The notes: generated by a model not told the origin, from the sequence alone. A DNA stretch of 64,000 bases from an uncultured Desulfobacter sp. (GCF_963666145.1 NZ_OY762614.1:4268501-4332500), one strand, 5' to 3'; positions 8,703-17,172 are shown, numbered from the stretch's first letter. Numbers and translations: made by a program.

Positions 8703-8718
8703 GTTCAAAAATTTGAAC
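8703..8718. promoter_or_regulatory. palindromic activator site 3
   Basis: GTTCAAA-AA-TTTGAAC, a perfect 7-bp inverted repeat with a 2-base centre, 79 bp (centre to centre) from site 2 and about 120 bases upstream of the -24 element. Confidence 0.6.
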
Positions 8719-8837
8719 TTTTCCGCTGTCAAAAAGGCACGCATCTGTTGCACAAAAAAAGGTCTGAAATGATTTTTCATTAAAATGATTAATGAAAACA
8801 ATTTGTTGATGATTTTTTGGGGAGGGCGTTGGGTGGG

Positions 8838-8853
8838 TGGCACATCACTTGCT
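8838..8853 (+). promoter_or_regulatory. sigma-54 promoter
   Basis: TGGCACATCACTTGCT: the -24 GG (8839-8840) and -12 GC (8851-8852) are separated by exactly ten bases, and the flanking bases match TGGCAC-N5-TTGCT. Expected start of transcription about 8864. No open reading frame follows before the terminator at 8909-8940. Confidence 0.85.
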
Positions 8854-8863
8854 ATATAGTATC

Positions 8864-8940
8864 TGTAATTAAGATAACATAACAAATTCATCTTTTTTTC
8901 CTTTTCCGAAAAAGGCTGCCGAAACCCGGCAGCCTTTTTT
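8864..8940 (+). ncRNA. candidate sigma-54-dependent small RNA
   Basis: Predicted 77-base transcript between the sigma-54 start point and a strong intrinsic terminator. It holds no start codon. The 5' part is single-stranded in appearance and ends in a pyrimidine tract (TCTTTTTTTCCTTTTCC, 8891-8907), the kind of sequence that can pair with Shine-Dalgarno regions; the 3' part is the terminator hairpin. Existence is inferred from promoter and terminator only. Confidence 0.55.
8909..8940. terminator. strong, probably bidirectional terminator
   Basis: AAAAAGGCTGCCG (8909-8921) pairs with CGGCAGCCTTTTTT (8927-8940). On the plus strand it would end the small RNA; on the minus strand it lies 33 bases past the stop of the repeat-protein gene and is followed by a shorter T-run, so it can serve both. 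Confidence 0.85.
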
Positions 8941-8972
8941 GGTTTTAGAGAGAGGTGTTTAATGGGTTGGGG

Positions 8973-9911
8973 TTAACTGCAATTACAGACGAAAAAAGGG
9001 TTGAGTGCTTTTTGTCCGTATCCGATGACTTCAACTGAGCACTCCGACAAATTATACTCCTCGGACGCACTGTGGTTGAAGCGGATGGTATCGCTTGTAA
9101 ATTCAATTTGAAGCGGGATGGTAACCGAGACGTTTTCGGAGCAAAGACTCTCTTTTTCAGACGGAGCGTATTTGATCTGTCCACCGGCCGGGTTTTTTAA
9201 AACTATGGCGTTTTTGGTGGTGCTCAGCGCGGTTACTTCTCCTTGTTCGTCAAACTGTAAAGAGTTGATATCCCCCATAATACCTTCGGGGTCATTGTCA
9301 TAGGCGGATATGGGGCCGATTTTCGTTTCAACCGTATGCGGTTCAACCGGTTCAACCGATTTAACAGATCCGTCTTCATAAAAGGATATACCCACATGAA
9401 CACGCATGGCGCCCAAGGGGGTTTGGATGTCAACCGTCTCCTGGGGCCAAAGAGTGATGCTTTTGATATTTCCGCTTTTATAAAAAACAAGATTGATGGG
9501 CTTGGCCTTGATTGTTCCGCAAGACAAGGCTAACTCAAGCTCTTTGGCCAGGGCAACTTCATCTTTTTCACCCCAGTAGCCACTTAACTTGCCATTGAGG
9601 GGGAAAAGTTTTTTTAAGGATCCGTCATCATAAAACATCACAAGTTCTGCACAGATGTTTCCGTATTTTGTCTCAATGTCGGCGGCCATTTGAAGGGGGG
9701 CCTTTTTCAATTGTCCATTTTCATAAAAGGTGACCGGTTTTAAGACCCTTCTTCCATGATCATCTACCTCGTATTGGGGGATAATTGCTCCAACCGGTGT
9801 TTTGATCTCAAATTGTTCCGTAAAAATCAGGGAGGCGGGATTGCCGGATTCGTATTTTTCCAGGTTTTGGTAGCCGGTTATTGTGCCGTATTTTGTTTTT
9901 AACGCTTCCAC
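8973..9911 (-). CDS. uncharacterised repeat protein of the nifB operon (MORN/YwqK-like repeats)
   Basis: 312 residues, soluble, no signal peptide. It contains four copies of a unit ending F-Y-x-x-G-x-(L/I/V)-K: FYENGQLKKAP, FYDDGSLKKLF, FYKSGNIKSIT and FYEDGSVKSVE, each preceded by an I-x-T-x-(Y/L)-G strand (VDIQTPLGAMRV, VETKIGPISAY). This resembles MORN/YwqK-type beta repeats. The last residues are VCNCS, a possible metal or disulfide pair. Start chosen as GTG 9911, six bases after AGAGG; a TTG two codons upstream is too close to it. Lies 68 bases behind nifB in the same direction, so co-transcription from the sigma-54 promoter is likely. Function unknown. Confidence 0.65.
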   Translation of the reverse strand: MEALKTKYGTITGYQNLEKYESGNPASLIFTEQFEIKTPVGAIIPQYEVDDHGRRVLKPVTFYENGQLKKAPLQMAADIETKYGNICAELVMFYDDGSLKKLFPLNGKLSGYWGEKDEVALAKELELALSCGTIKAKPINLVFYKSGNIKSITLWPQETVDIQTPLGAMRVHVGISFYEDGSVKSVEPVEPHTVETKIGPISAYDNDPEGIMGDINSLQFDEQGEVTALSTTKNAIVLKNPAGGQIKYAPSEKESLCSENVSVTIPLQIEFTSDTIRFNHSASEEYNLSECSVEVIGYGQKALNPFFVCNCS

Positions 9912-9979
9912 ATTCAACCTCTTTTTATTTTTTTAGGGTGCTGTAACGCATTCGATAGATAAGATTCTTGGCCTGCTGC

Positions 9980-11245
9980 TTAAAACCCACATCCCATACC
10001 GGTCATGGGGCTCTTTTTATTACATGCCTTGATATCCCGCTGTATCATAAAGTCCCTGCTGTGTCCTTCAAAAACGGATTCAGCAGCGTCTATGATTGAT
10101 CCGTCTAGTTCGATAATATCGATTTTCTTTTGGCTGAGTATGCGTCGGGGGCTATCACCAAGTCCGGTGACCAGCAATGCCCTGCAATCACTGAGCATCT
10201 CGCTTAAATCTTCCCAGCGTTGCTTTCCGCCGCCGGGTTTGGGGGTCTCTCTGGCTTCGACAAAATAGACGCCGCCATTATCTTTTTTGGCATAGATTAA
10301 TAATTCTTCGGCTTTGCCCAGGTGCTGATTGATCAGCCGGCCGTCAACGCTGGCAATCGCTATATAGGGCCGTTCATCATCGAAAATTTCCGGCATATCA
10401 GCGCATTCCTGCAGTTTTCGAAATATTTTCCGGCTGTTTTTTTCTCCCAGAAGCCCGACGGCATCCGCACGGCAGCGTTGGCAATGGTGCATCTGGGGAA
10501 GGTATTTTTCCGCCTTTTTCCGAATCTCTTCCATAAAAGCTTGCGAGGGCTCTTCTATATGGGCAAAGTTGGATTCTTTATGGGGGTAAAAGGGGATGCA
10601 GTTGTGAAGATCCACCTTTAATTCAGCCATCTTTTGGGCGATCGCTTCAATGTGGCCGTCATTGATGCCCGGAACAACAACAGTGTTGACTTTGGTGGTA
10701 ATATTTTTTTCTTTAAGGCGGGTAATGGCTTCAAGTTGTTTTTCCAGCAAGGCCTCAAAGCCGGGTTTGGGGCCTAGGGTTCTTTTTCCGTGGCGAACAA
10801 ATGCATACATCTGTGCACCGATTTCAGGATCAATTGCATTGACCGATACAGTCACATAGCCGATGTTCATCTCGGCAAGTTCATCTATATACGGGCCGAT
10901 GCCAAAGCCGTTAGTGTCTGTGTAAAGGATCATTTCCGGATATTGCTTTTGAACGAGCCGAAGGGCTTTCATGGTTTCCTCGGGATTGGCGAAGGGGTCT
11001 CCGGGGCCCACAATCCCCACGGTAGAAATATTTTTTACGTTTTCGAGTACAAACTTGAGATAGATCATCGCCTGACTTGGTTTCAGCACCGCAGCGGTTA
11101 CCCCGGGCCGGTTTTCTTCAAGGCTGTCGTGTTTTCGATTGCAGTAATTACATTGGATATTACATCGTGGTGCAACGGGCAGGTGAACGCGTCCGTAAAC
11201 ATCTTTTGCCTTGGCATTGAAACATGGGTGGTTGGATAGATCCAT
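9980..11245 (-). CDS. nifB: NifB-like radical SAM protein with C-terminal NifX domain
   Basis: Builds the 8Fe-9S-C precursor (NifB-co) of nitrogenase cofactors by radical S-adenosylmethionine chemistry. 421 residues. The N-terminal HPCFN and RVHLPVAPRCNIQCNYCNRK (CxxxCxxC cluster at about 28-35) are typical of NifB; GIVGPGDPFANPEET, ITTKVNTVVVPGIND and HHCQRCRADAVGLLGE follow in family order. Residues about 310-410 form the NifX/NafY-type cofactor-binding domain (IAIASVDGRLINQHLGKAEE). Start ATG 11245 has AGGAGA; upstream is a sigma-54 promoter. No nifHDK is in the window. A paralogue serving another metallocofactor is possible but the motif order fits NifB well. Confidence 0.85.
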   Translation of the reverse strand: MDLSNHPCFNAKAKDVYGRVHLPVAPRCNIQCNYCNRKHDSLEENRPGVTAAVLKPSQAMIYLKFVLENVKNISTVGIVGPGDPFANPEETMKALRLVQKQYPEMILYTDTNGFGIGPYIDELAEMNIGYVTVSVNAIDPEIGAQMYAFVRHGKRTLGPKPGFEALLEKQLEAITRLKEKNITTKVNTVVVPGINDGHIEAIAQKMAELKVDLHNCIPFYPHKESNFAHIEEPSQAFMEEIRKKAEKYLPQMHHCQRCRADAVGLLGEKNSRKIFRKLQECADMPEIFDDERPYIAIASVDGRLINQHLGKAEELLIYAKKDNGGVYFVEARETPKPGGGKQRWEDLSEMLSDCRALLVTGLGDSPRRILSQKKIDIIELDGSIIDAAESVFEGHSRDFMIQRDIKACNKKSPMTGMGCGF

Positions 11246-11342
11246 TTCTTTCTCCTGGGTGTTAAAATGTAAGATTGCCGCCAGGTTTAACATTGTGCCC
11301 GGAGGTCATCATTCAACGTTTCACCTTATGCGTTAATAATAA

Positions 11343-11358
11343 AGCAATATAAATGCCA
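11343..11358 (-). promoter_or_regulatory. sigma-54 promoter of nifB
   Basis: On the minus strand TGGCATTTATATTGCT: GG and GC are exactly ten bases apart, matching TGGCAY-N5-TTGCW. The expected start point is near 11332, giving a leader of about 85 bases before nifB. This fits the known sigma-54 dependence of nif genes. Confidence 0.75.
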
Positions 11359-11460
11359 GGCAATAAGGAAAAGTAAGAAGGTGGCCAATACGGCCGAAAA
11401 TAAAAGGGAAAAATATTTGATCTTGTTTGGGGGTAGGGAGGAAAAGACGCTATTTTCTTA

Positions 11461-11555
11461 CAATATTGCGATAATGCACCTACAAATTTGTTGATATAGA
11501 AAATACCGGTGATTTAGAGCGCGTTTTGAGTCGTGGTTGATTTTCGACAATATTG
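11461..11555. promoter_or_regulatory. possible activator-binding region upstream of nifB
   Basis: Palindrome CAATATTG occurs twice (11461-11468, 11548-11555; both in the context ACAATATTG) with ACAAATTTGT at 11482-11491 between them. They lie 105-200 bases upstream of the nifB -24 element, where enhancer-binding proteins act. No clear NifA consensus TGT-N10-ACA was found, so binding is speculative. Apart from this and the promoter nothing else is seen in 11246-11634. Confidence 0.3.
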
Positions 11556-11634
11556 GTTTAGCGGCTCGAAAAAAATAAATGTTTTCACATATTTTTTTCA
11601 AGTCGCTAAAACTATTTAGGAAATGTCAGAAAGA

Positions 11635-11841
11635 TCAGGCGTCCAACATAACGCTGGTTGCCTTAATCACAACTGTCACTTCTTTTCCCGGTGCAATTCC
11701 CAGTTTTTCCACTGAATTGGTTGTGATGGCAGATGCAATTTCTACGCCCGGTGCAACCTCAATAATGGCTTCAGCCATTACCTGGCCTTTTTTAACTTCT
11801 TTAACGGTGCCTTTAATTACATTTCTTGCGCTCAATGTCAT
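11635..11841 (-). CDS. mop: molybdenum-pterin-binding protein (Mop domain)
   Basis: 68 residues, the length of a single Mop/TOBE domain that oligomerises to bind molybdate or tungstate in the cytoplasm. Starts MTLSARNVIKGTVKEVKKG and contains VMAEAIIEVAPGVEIASAITTNSVEKLGIAPGKEVTVVIKATSVML, close to the molbindin consensus. AGGAGA precedes the ATG. Its position next to nifB suggests a role in molybdenum storage for nitrogenase, and it faces away from the uptake cluster to the right. Confidence 0.93.
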   Translation of the reverse strand: MTLSARNVIKGTVKEVKKGQVMAEAIIEVAPGVEIASAITTNSVEKLGIAPGKEVTVVIKATSVMLDA

Positions 11842-12117
11842 AACAAAGTTCTCCTATGTTTATAAATGTTAATAAAAACTTACTTTTGCATGTTTCAATA
11901 GATCTGAATGTGCCGGAAGTAAGTTTGTCGTCTATGTGGTGTGAGTATTGTGGGCTGGTATATCAAGTTCAGAAAGACTCGTTCGTTTGTTACAATTTTG
12001 AACGATAATATATAAATTTTTTTATGAAGTCAATTGGAAACAATTATGTTGCACAAAAGCTTCGGTTAGGTGTTGACACGTTCAAAAAACGTATGTTATC
12101 GATGGGCAAAATTGTAC

Positions 12118-12138
12118 ATTTTAAATGTCATTTAAAAT
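12118..12138. promoter_or_regulatory. 21-bp perfect palindrome, likely operator of the uptake cluster
   Basis: ATTTTAAATG and CATTTAAAAT flank a single central T. It lies 68 bases upstream of the first gene of the cluster and about 40 bases downstream of a TTGACA (12073-12078), a place where a bound repressor would block transcription. The sequence is unlike the classic Fur, NikR or ModE boxes. Between 11842 and 12206 nothing else was recognised. Confidence 0.5.
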
Positions 12139-12206
12139 TTAAAGACGACATTTTAGTCTGGGTTTATTTTATAAACTTTTTCATTAACCATGGGGAGAGA
12201 AAGTCT

Positions 12207-12908
12207 TTGGCACTAAGGTTTGTTATTGTGGCCGGTCCGCCATCCTCCGGGAAAACATCCGTTATGATGCAGGTTATCCGTCATCTGCAACAGGAGCGCC
12301 TACAGGTTTCGGCCTGCAAAATTGATTGTCTTGAGACGTGTGATGACGGGCGTTATCAAAGCCTGGGTATCCCGGTGTGTGTGGGCTTAAGCGACTATAT
12401 TTGTCCGGATCATTTTTATGTGGCCAATCTGGAAGAGGTGTGGGACTGGGCGGAGAATAAAAAAACCGATGTACTGGTTCTTGAAACGGCAGGGTTGTGC
12501 CACAGATGTGCCCCGGCGGTTGAGGGGTGTTTGACAGTATGCGTCGTTGATAATCTGGTTGGTCTTGATACGCCTAAAAAAATCGGTCCCATGCTGAGTA
12601 CGGCCGATATGATTGTTATCACCAAAGGTGACATTGTTTCCCAGGCGGAACGGGAGGTCTTTTGCCATCAGGTGGAATGTGTGAACAACCAGGCCGATGT
12701 CATCCATATTAACGGTCTGAACGGCCAGGGCGCTTTGCGGTTGGCTAAAAAAATTTTGAAAATGAACCCTGTGCAACGCATCACCGGTGCACAGTTGAGA
12801 TACCCCATGCCGGCGGCCATCTGTTCCTATTGTGCCGGAGAGACCATTGTCGGTAGCGCTTATCAGATGGGTAATGTCAAAAAAATTGATTTCGGTGAAA
12901 CCCGATGA
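12207..12908 (+). CDS. HypB/CobW-like P-loop GTPase
   Basis: 233 residues if begun at TTG 12207, which follows GGGGAGA by eight bases and directly precedes the core beta strand ALRFVIVAGPPSSGKTS; upstream in-frame sequence is low-complexity and probably not translated. Walker A GPPSSGKTS at about 10-18, LVLETAGLCHRCAP (switch-like, about 94-107), and VITKGD as the base-specificity motif. Several cysteines (CKIDCLETCDD, CHRC, ICSYCAGE) suggest metal contact, as in nickel- or cobalt-handling GTPases. First gene of the cluster; its stop overlaps the next start (ATGA). Specific metal unknown. Confidence 0.7.
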   Translation: MALRFVIVAGPPSSGKTSVMMQVIRHLQQERLQVSACKIDCLETCDDGRYQSLGIPVCVGLSDYICPDHFYVANLEEVWDWAENKKTDVLVLETAGLCHRCAPAVEGCLTVCVVDNLVGLDTPKKIGPMLSTADMIVITKGDIVSQAEREVFCHQVECVNNQADVIHINGLNGQGALRLAKKILKMNPVQRITGAQLRYPMPAAICSYCAGETIVGSAYQMGNVKKIDFGETR

Positions 12909-13741
12909 CGCTGCAAAAAATAAGTATCCTGGGTGGACAGGACAAAGATTCAAATTCTGAAAACATCCGGCGTGTAGATATTCTGCCCGGAGAAGTGGTT
13001 GCCGTTGTCGGTCCTACCGGATCGGGAAAGACACAGTTAATATCCGACATAGAACAATATACGGACGGCCAGCCGCCCACGAGACGCACCATTTTTATAA
13101 ACGACCTTGGCCCGGACAATGAGACGCCGGATAAAGAGTTCAGGCGCCTGATGGCAGCGGTATCCCAGAAAATGAACTTCGTGATTGATTCCACGGTGGA
13201 AGCTTTTTTACGCAAGCACGCCACCGTGCGCGGCATTGAGGATATTGACCGGATTGTTGCCGATGTGTTTGCGCTGACCAACGAACTGGCCGGTGAGCCC
13301 ATATCCATGAGCGACAATCTGACCCTGTTGAGCGGCGGGCAGGCCAGGGCACTGATGGTGGCGGATGTGGCGCTTATCAGCAATGCGCCGGTGGTGCTCA
13401 TTGATGAAATTGAAAATGCCGGTATCGACAGGCTCAAGTCCCTTAACATTTTGAAAGGGCAGGGTAAAATTGTACTGGTTGTAACCCATGACCTGACCCT
13501 CACCCTGATGGCGGATCGCAGAATCGTCATGAAAAACGGCGGTATGTGCAAACTTCACCGGCGAACTCCGGAAGAGAAACGAATCGCCGCCGAACTATCT
13601 GCCATTGAAACTGATATTTCCCATTTGCGTGAACGGATCAGGCGGGGGGATTCCATTGAAACATCCAAAAATAAAGAGGAGAAAGCGGTACTATGGCAAA
13701 AATTTTGCTCCACTGCCCACTTAACATCAGCCGGTCTTTAG
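12905..13741 (+). CDS. ABC-type ATPase, soluble, partner unclear
   Basis: 278 residues. Walker A VVGPTGSGKTQ (about 34-44), ABC signature TLLSGGQARALMVADVALI (about 139-157), Walker B APVVLIDEIENAG, and the H-loop VVTHD. Translationally coupled to the GTPase gene by a four-base overlap. No membrane permease belongs to it within the operon (the FecCD permease further on has its own ATPase), and the last 60 residues form a charged helix (EEKRIAAELSAIETDISHLRERIRRG). It might energise a metal-transfer or assembly complex rather than a classical importer. The gene overlaps the next by 49 bases. Confidence 0.75.
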   Translation: MTLQKISILGGQDKDSNSENIRRVDILPGEVVAVVGPTGSGKTQLISDIEQYTDGQPPTRRTIFINDLGPDNETPDKEFRRLMAAVSQKMNFVIDSTVEAFLRKHATVRGIEDIDRIVADVFALTNELAGEPISMSDNLTLLSGGQARALMVADVALISNAPVVLIDEIENAGIDRLKSLNILKGQGKIVLVVTHDLTLTLMADRRIVMKNGGMCKLHRRTPEEKRIAAELSAIETDISHLRERIRRGDSIETSKNKEEKAVLWQKFCSTAHLTSAGL

Positions 13742-14592
13742 TTCAGATGATCGAAGAATTCTGCCGGGAATTCACCGAGAAACACAACATTGAGGTGACT
13801 GTTGAAACCCAGCCCCACCGCTCTTCGGAAAAGAGCCTGTTTGAGGCGTGTGTGGAAAAAAATGATATGCCCGATTTGACGGTGGGACATGTCGATGACT
13901 TTGTCGAACTGCCGCCGGGGTTTCTGGCCGAGCGTTTCAAATCCGTTCCCGGGCGGTTTCCCATCAGAAAAGAACTTGCGGATAAGGGGTGGACGGATCA
14001 CAACGGCTATTTCCATCCGTTTGTGGTGATCCCCTTTGCCATTTTTTACAACCAGAACATCCTTAAGGGAAACGATATCCCCCAACGATGGGAGGATCTG
14101 CTTGATGACCGCTGGGCGGGCAAAATTCTTATGCCCGATGAGTTCCGGATTGTATCTCTGGTTGTTAAGGCGTTTATGAAAACTGATTTTCCCGACCGGT
14201 TGGATGCAATGAAGACCAATTTCGTTCACCAGGGAAGTCCCATGGAAGTGATCACGGCCGTGGATGAAGGCCGTTATCCCATCGGTATCACCAATATTGC
14301 TTTTGCCCGCATTTCCAAACAGAAAAATACCCGAATCATATGGCCCTCAGATGGGCTTTTCTGTATGCCCCAGGTCATGGTTTGGCGTCGTGATGCCCCG
14401 GAACCCTTGTTTGAAATCGGCGATTTTCTCATGTCTCCTAAGGTTCAGACCTACCTTGCACTTCAAAGCTTTGTGCCGGCTGCACCGGATATTCCCATGC
14501 ATGAGCTTGTAACGGATAATCAATGCAACCTGCGCTGGAACGGATGGGACGCTTTTCTGGCGGCATTGAATGGCCGGCGGGCAGCCGTTTGA
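13693..14592 (+). CDS. solute-binding-protein-like protein without signal peptide
   Basis: 299 residues that read like a type 2 periplasmic binding protein (DLTVGHVDDFVELPPGFL, FAIFYNQNILKGNDIPQRWEDLLDDRWAGKILMPDE, IGITNIAFARI), closest in style to the iron(III)/sulfate group. Remarkably it begins MAKILLHCPLNISRSLVQMIEEF, i.e. directly with the first strand, with no export signal; no upstream in-frame start adds one. It therefore probably stays in the cytoplasm with the coupled GTPase and ABC ATPase. GAGGAG lies eleven bases upstream of the ATG, inside the preceding gene. Confidence 0.7.
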   Translation: MAKILLHCPLNISRSLVQMIEEFCREFTEKHNIEVTVETQPHRSSEKSLFEACVEKNDMPDLTVGHVDDFVELPPGFLAERFKSVPGRFPIRKELADKGWTDHNGYFHPFVVIPFAIFYNQNILKGNDIPQRWEDLLDDRWAGKILMPDEFRIVSLVVKAFMKTDFPDRLDAMKTNFVHQGSPMEVITAVDEGRYPIGITNIAFARISKQKNTRIIWPSDGLFCMPQVMVWRRDAPEPLFEIGDFLMSPKVQTYLALQSFVPAAPDIPMHELVTDNQCNLRWNGWDAFLAALNGRRAAV

Positions 14593-14632
14593 GTGTTGAT
14601 TGGGTTTAAATCTTATAAAAGGAAGTATGGGT

Positions 14633-15229
14633 ATGCAATCAAATGGGTTTTCTAAATTGGCCCCCGTTTATCCCCTGATCGCCCAGCAGATCGTGGATGA
14701 CTACGGCATTACCGAAGGCGTCTGCCTTGATATCGGTACAGGGCCCGGGTATGTGGGCATTGAGCTTGTAAAAATCACCGACCTGGAAATGTACTTTATA
14801 GATGACAAACAGGAGGCATTGGACAAGGCCGAGGAAAACGTTTCAGCGTGCGGCCTGAATAACCCGGTTCATTTTACAAAGGCCGATGTATGCGATCTGC
14901 CCTTTGAAGATGGCTTTGCCGATCTCATCGTCAGCCGCGGCTCCCTGTGGTTCTGGGCGGATCAGGTCAAAGGACTGCAACAGATTCACCGGGTCTTAAA
15001 GCCTGGTGGCGTTGCATTTGTCGGCGGCGGCCTGGGGCGGTATTGCCCGGCCTCCATGCGCGAGCGCCTGAAGGGAAAAGGGCGCAAAAAGCTGGAAAAA
15101 CAGGGAAAGGGAAATTTTCTGAAAGGCGCCGGACTCAAAGCGCTGTTGGAAAAAACGGGATTGGAAGGGTGTCGGGTAATATCAGATGTTGAGGGAGAAG
15201 ACGAGACCTGGGTTGAATTTCGAAAATAG
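14633..15229 (+). CDS. class I SAM-dependent methyltransferase
   Basis: 198 residues. Motif I VCLDIGTGPGYVGIEL, acidic loop YFIDDKQ, motif II-like ADVCDLPFEDGFADLIVSRGSLWFW, and post-motif VLKPGGVAFVGG are those of the Methyltransf_11 group. Start set at ATG 14633, seven bases after GGAAG; two upstream candidate starts are too close to that site. It lies between the binding-protein gene and a TonB receptor gene, so it probably modifies the transported ligand or its chelator, but the substrate cannot be read. Confidence 0.8.
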   Translation: MQSNGFSKLAPVYPLIAQQIVDDYGITEGVCLDIGTGPGYVGIELVKITDLEMYFIDDKQEALDKAEENVSACGLNNPVHFTKADVCDLPFEDGFADLIVSRGSLWFWADQVKGLQQIHRVLKPGGVAFVGGGLGRYCPASMRERLKGKGRKKLEKQGKGNFLKGAGLKALLEKTGLEGCRVISDVEGEDETWVEFRK

Positions 15230-15252
15230 CTGGTGCTGATTTGGAAAAGATG

Positions 15253-17160
15253 ATGAAAGAATTATTGATTGTAACTTGTATCTGTTTTGCTCTGTGTCTG
15301 CCGGTGCCGGCGGTATCCGGAGAAGTCCCGGATCATGAAGAAGATTCCAAAATTGAAGACATGGTTGTCACGGCCACGATGACCGAAAAAATAAAGAAGG
15401 ACGCACCAGGTTCGGTTGAGGTGATCACGGCACAGGAGATCCAGGAGATGGGTGCGGATACCGTTGCCCAGGCCCTGGAAGAGGCAACAGGCCTGATGAT
15501 GACCACGGAAACCGGGCGTATGATGCGGCCCAGTATCCGGGGGACGGGAAACAAGCACACCCTGGTATTGATCGACGGACGGCGGATGGCATCGGGGTTC
15601 AAGGATCTGACCGGACTTGAGCAGATTCCCGTGGATATGATCGACCATATAGAGGTGGTTCGCGGCCCGGCATCGGCGCTTTACGGCAGCGATGCCATCG
15701 GCGGCGTGGTCAATATCATCACCAGGAAACCCTCAAAAAAGTTAACCATGGGCGCAACGGCCAAATACGGCAGAAACACCTATGGCGACGGGGAAGAGAC
15801 GGTCGGCAGCGCCTATGTCGGCAACTCAGTCGGTCGATTCGGGTTTTTGATGGCGGCAAGTTCCCGGGATAAGAACGGGTATGACATGGACGGTGTAACC
15901 CCGGATGACGGTGATGACATTGATATGAACGCTGCCTCGGGCAGGTTTTCCTATCAACTCAACGAGGGGCACAATTTTCTGGCGGGCTTTGAGGCCGTGG
16001 ACCGGAACTTCAACGGACTCAGGGACCTCCAGAATCTTGACCGGGAAAGGGATACCGATGACCGCAGGCTGAACTGCTTTCTGGAATATGACGGGAACAT
16101 CATCCCGGATTCCGCCCTGATGCTCCGGGCAAATCATTCATGGCATGACAATGAGGTCACCGTTGATCCGCCGACGTCAGAAATTGCCGGAAGTATTGGC
16201 GACGAATCCGATGCGGAACGGACATTGGATCAGCTGGAGGCGCGGTTCAGCTCGCGGATTTTTGAAAAACACATGCTGACCATGGGCACGGAATATGTAA
16301 CGGAACGGCGGGAAGACAGCACATCCCTTGACGATCGTGTGGAAACCTACAGCATCTATGCCCAGGATGAGTATCAGATTTTTGATCCGCTTTACCTGGC
16401 ATTGAGTGCGCGCTGGGACCATTACTCCGATTTCGGATCGGAATTGACGCCCCGGCTTTCCATGACCTACGCCATACTGGACAACCTGAGATTAAAAGGG
16501 GCATGGGGCATGGGATTCAGGGCTCCTGGGTTTCTTGAATTGTATATACCCACCTATATGAGTCAGGGCAAGGTGATCTACGAACCCAATGCCGATCTTG
16601 ACCCGGAATCTTCACAGAGCTATGAAATCGGCGTCCAGGGTGAGTACAAAAAATTTCAGGCGTCCATCACCTGGTTTAAGACCGATATCGACGATCTGAT
16701 CGAAGCGGTCTACTACACCTCAACCGGTTCCGGCAAAAGCAAAAAAGACTATTATCAATACCAGAATATCGCCGAAGCCTCCATCCAGGGTGTTGAGGTT
16801 GAATGCAGTCTCAAATTGCCTGCTGGATTTACCTTATCGGGCAATCTGGCCTATCTGGATACCGAAGACAAAACCACCGGTGAAAAACTGGAAGGCCGGC
16901 CCGATTACAAGGGCTCCGTAAAACTTGCCTATGCATACCTGCCCCTGGGGATTCGTGCCAATGTTCGTGTGACCCATGTGGGCGAGCGTTACTATGCCGA
17001 TGAAAATGCGGGCGCAATGACCATCGTGGATGCGTATGTGTCCAAGGAGATAACAACGCAATTTCAAATTTTTGCCGGGGTGGACAATCTTTTTAACGCC
17101 GGCAAAGACAATTATGAGGAACCCGAGTTTTTTTATTGCGGGGTTCGGTTCAGCTATTAA
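15253..17160 (+). CDS. TonB-dependent outer-membrane receptor 1
   Basis: 635 residues: signal peptide (MKELLIVTCICFALCLPVPAVSG, about 1-23), TonB box/plug start DMVVTATMTEKIKKDAPGS, plug motif VEVVRGPASALYGSDAIGGVVNIITRKP near residue 140, and a C-terminal beta-barrel ending GVRFSY with terminal aromatic. Typical of receptors for siderophores, cobalamin or heme. It is followed 12 bases later by the FecCD permease gene, so ligand would pass from this receptor to the periplasmic protein and Fec-type ABC importer. Start set at ATG 15253 after GGA; ATG 15250 equally possible. Confidence 0.9.
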   Translation: MKELLIVTCICFALCLPVPAVSGEVPDHEEDSKIEDMVVTATMTEKIKKDAPGSVEVITAQEIQEMGADTVAQALEEATGLMMTTETGRMMRPSIRGTGNKHTLVLIDGRRMASGFKDLTGLEQIPVDMIDHIEVVRGPASALYGSDAIGGVVNIITRKPSKKLTMGATAKYGRNTYGDGEETVGSAYVGNSVGRFGFLMAASSRDKNGYDMDGVTPDDGDDIDMNAASGRFSYQLNEGHNFLAGFEAVDRNFNGLRDLQNLDRERDTDDRRLNCFLEYDGNIIPDSALMLRANHSWHDNEVTVDPPTSEIAGSIGDESDAERTLDQLEARFSSRIFEKHMLTMGTEYVTERREDSTSLDDRVETYSIYAQDEYQIFDPLYLALSARWDHYSDFGSELTPRLSMTYAILDNLRLKGAWGMGFRAPGFLELYIPTYMSQGKVIYEPNADLDPESSQSYEIGVQGEYKKFQASITWFKTDIDDLIEAVYYTSTGSGKSKKDYYQYQNIAEASIQGVEVECSLKLPAGFTLSGNLAYLDTEDKTTGEKLEGRPDYKGSVKLAYAYLPLGIRANVRVTHVGERYYADENAGAMTIVDAYVSKEITTQFQIFAGVDNLFNAGKDNYEEPEFFYCGVRFSY

Positions 17161-17172
17161 AGACGTGGATTT

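Noticed and set aside
8649..8891. 80-codon minus-strand open frame in the sigma-54 region
   Set aside because: No ribosome site or domain; it covers the promoter and activator palindromes, which explain the region better.
12024..12206. N-terminal extension of the HypB-like GTPase from ATG 12024
   Set aside because: Runs through the 21-bp palindrome and the promoter region with no ribosome site; the TTG at 12207 has GGGGAGA and starts the conserved fold.
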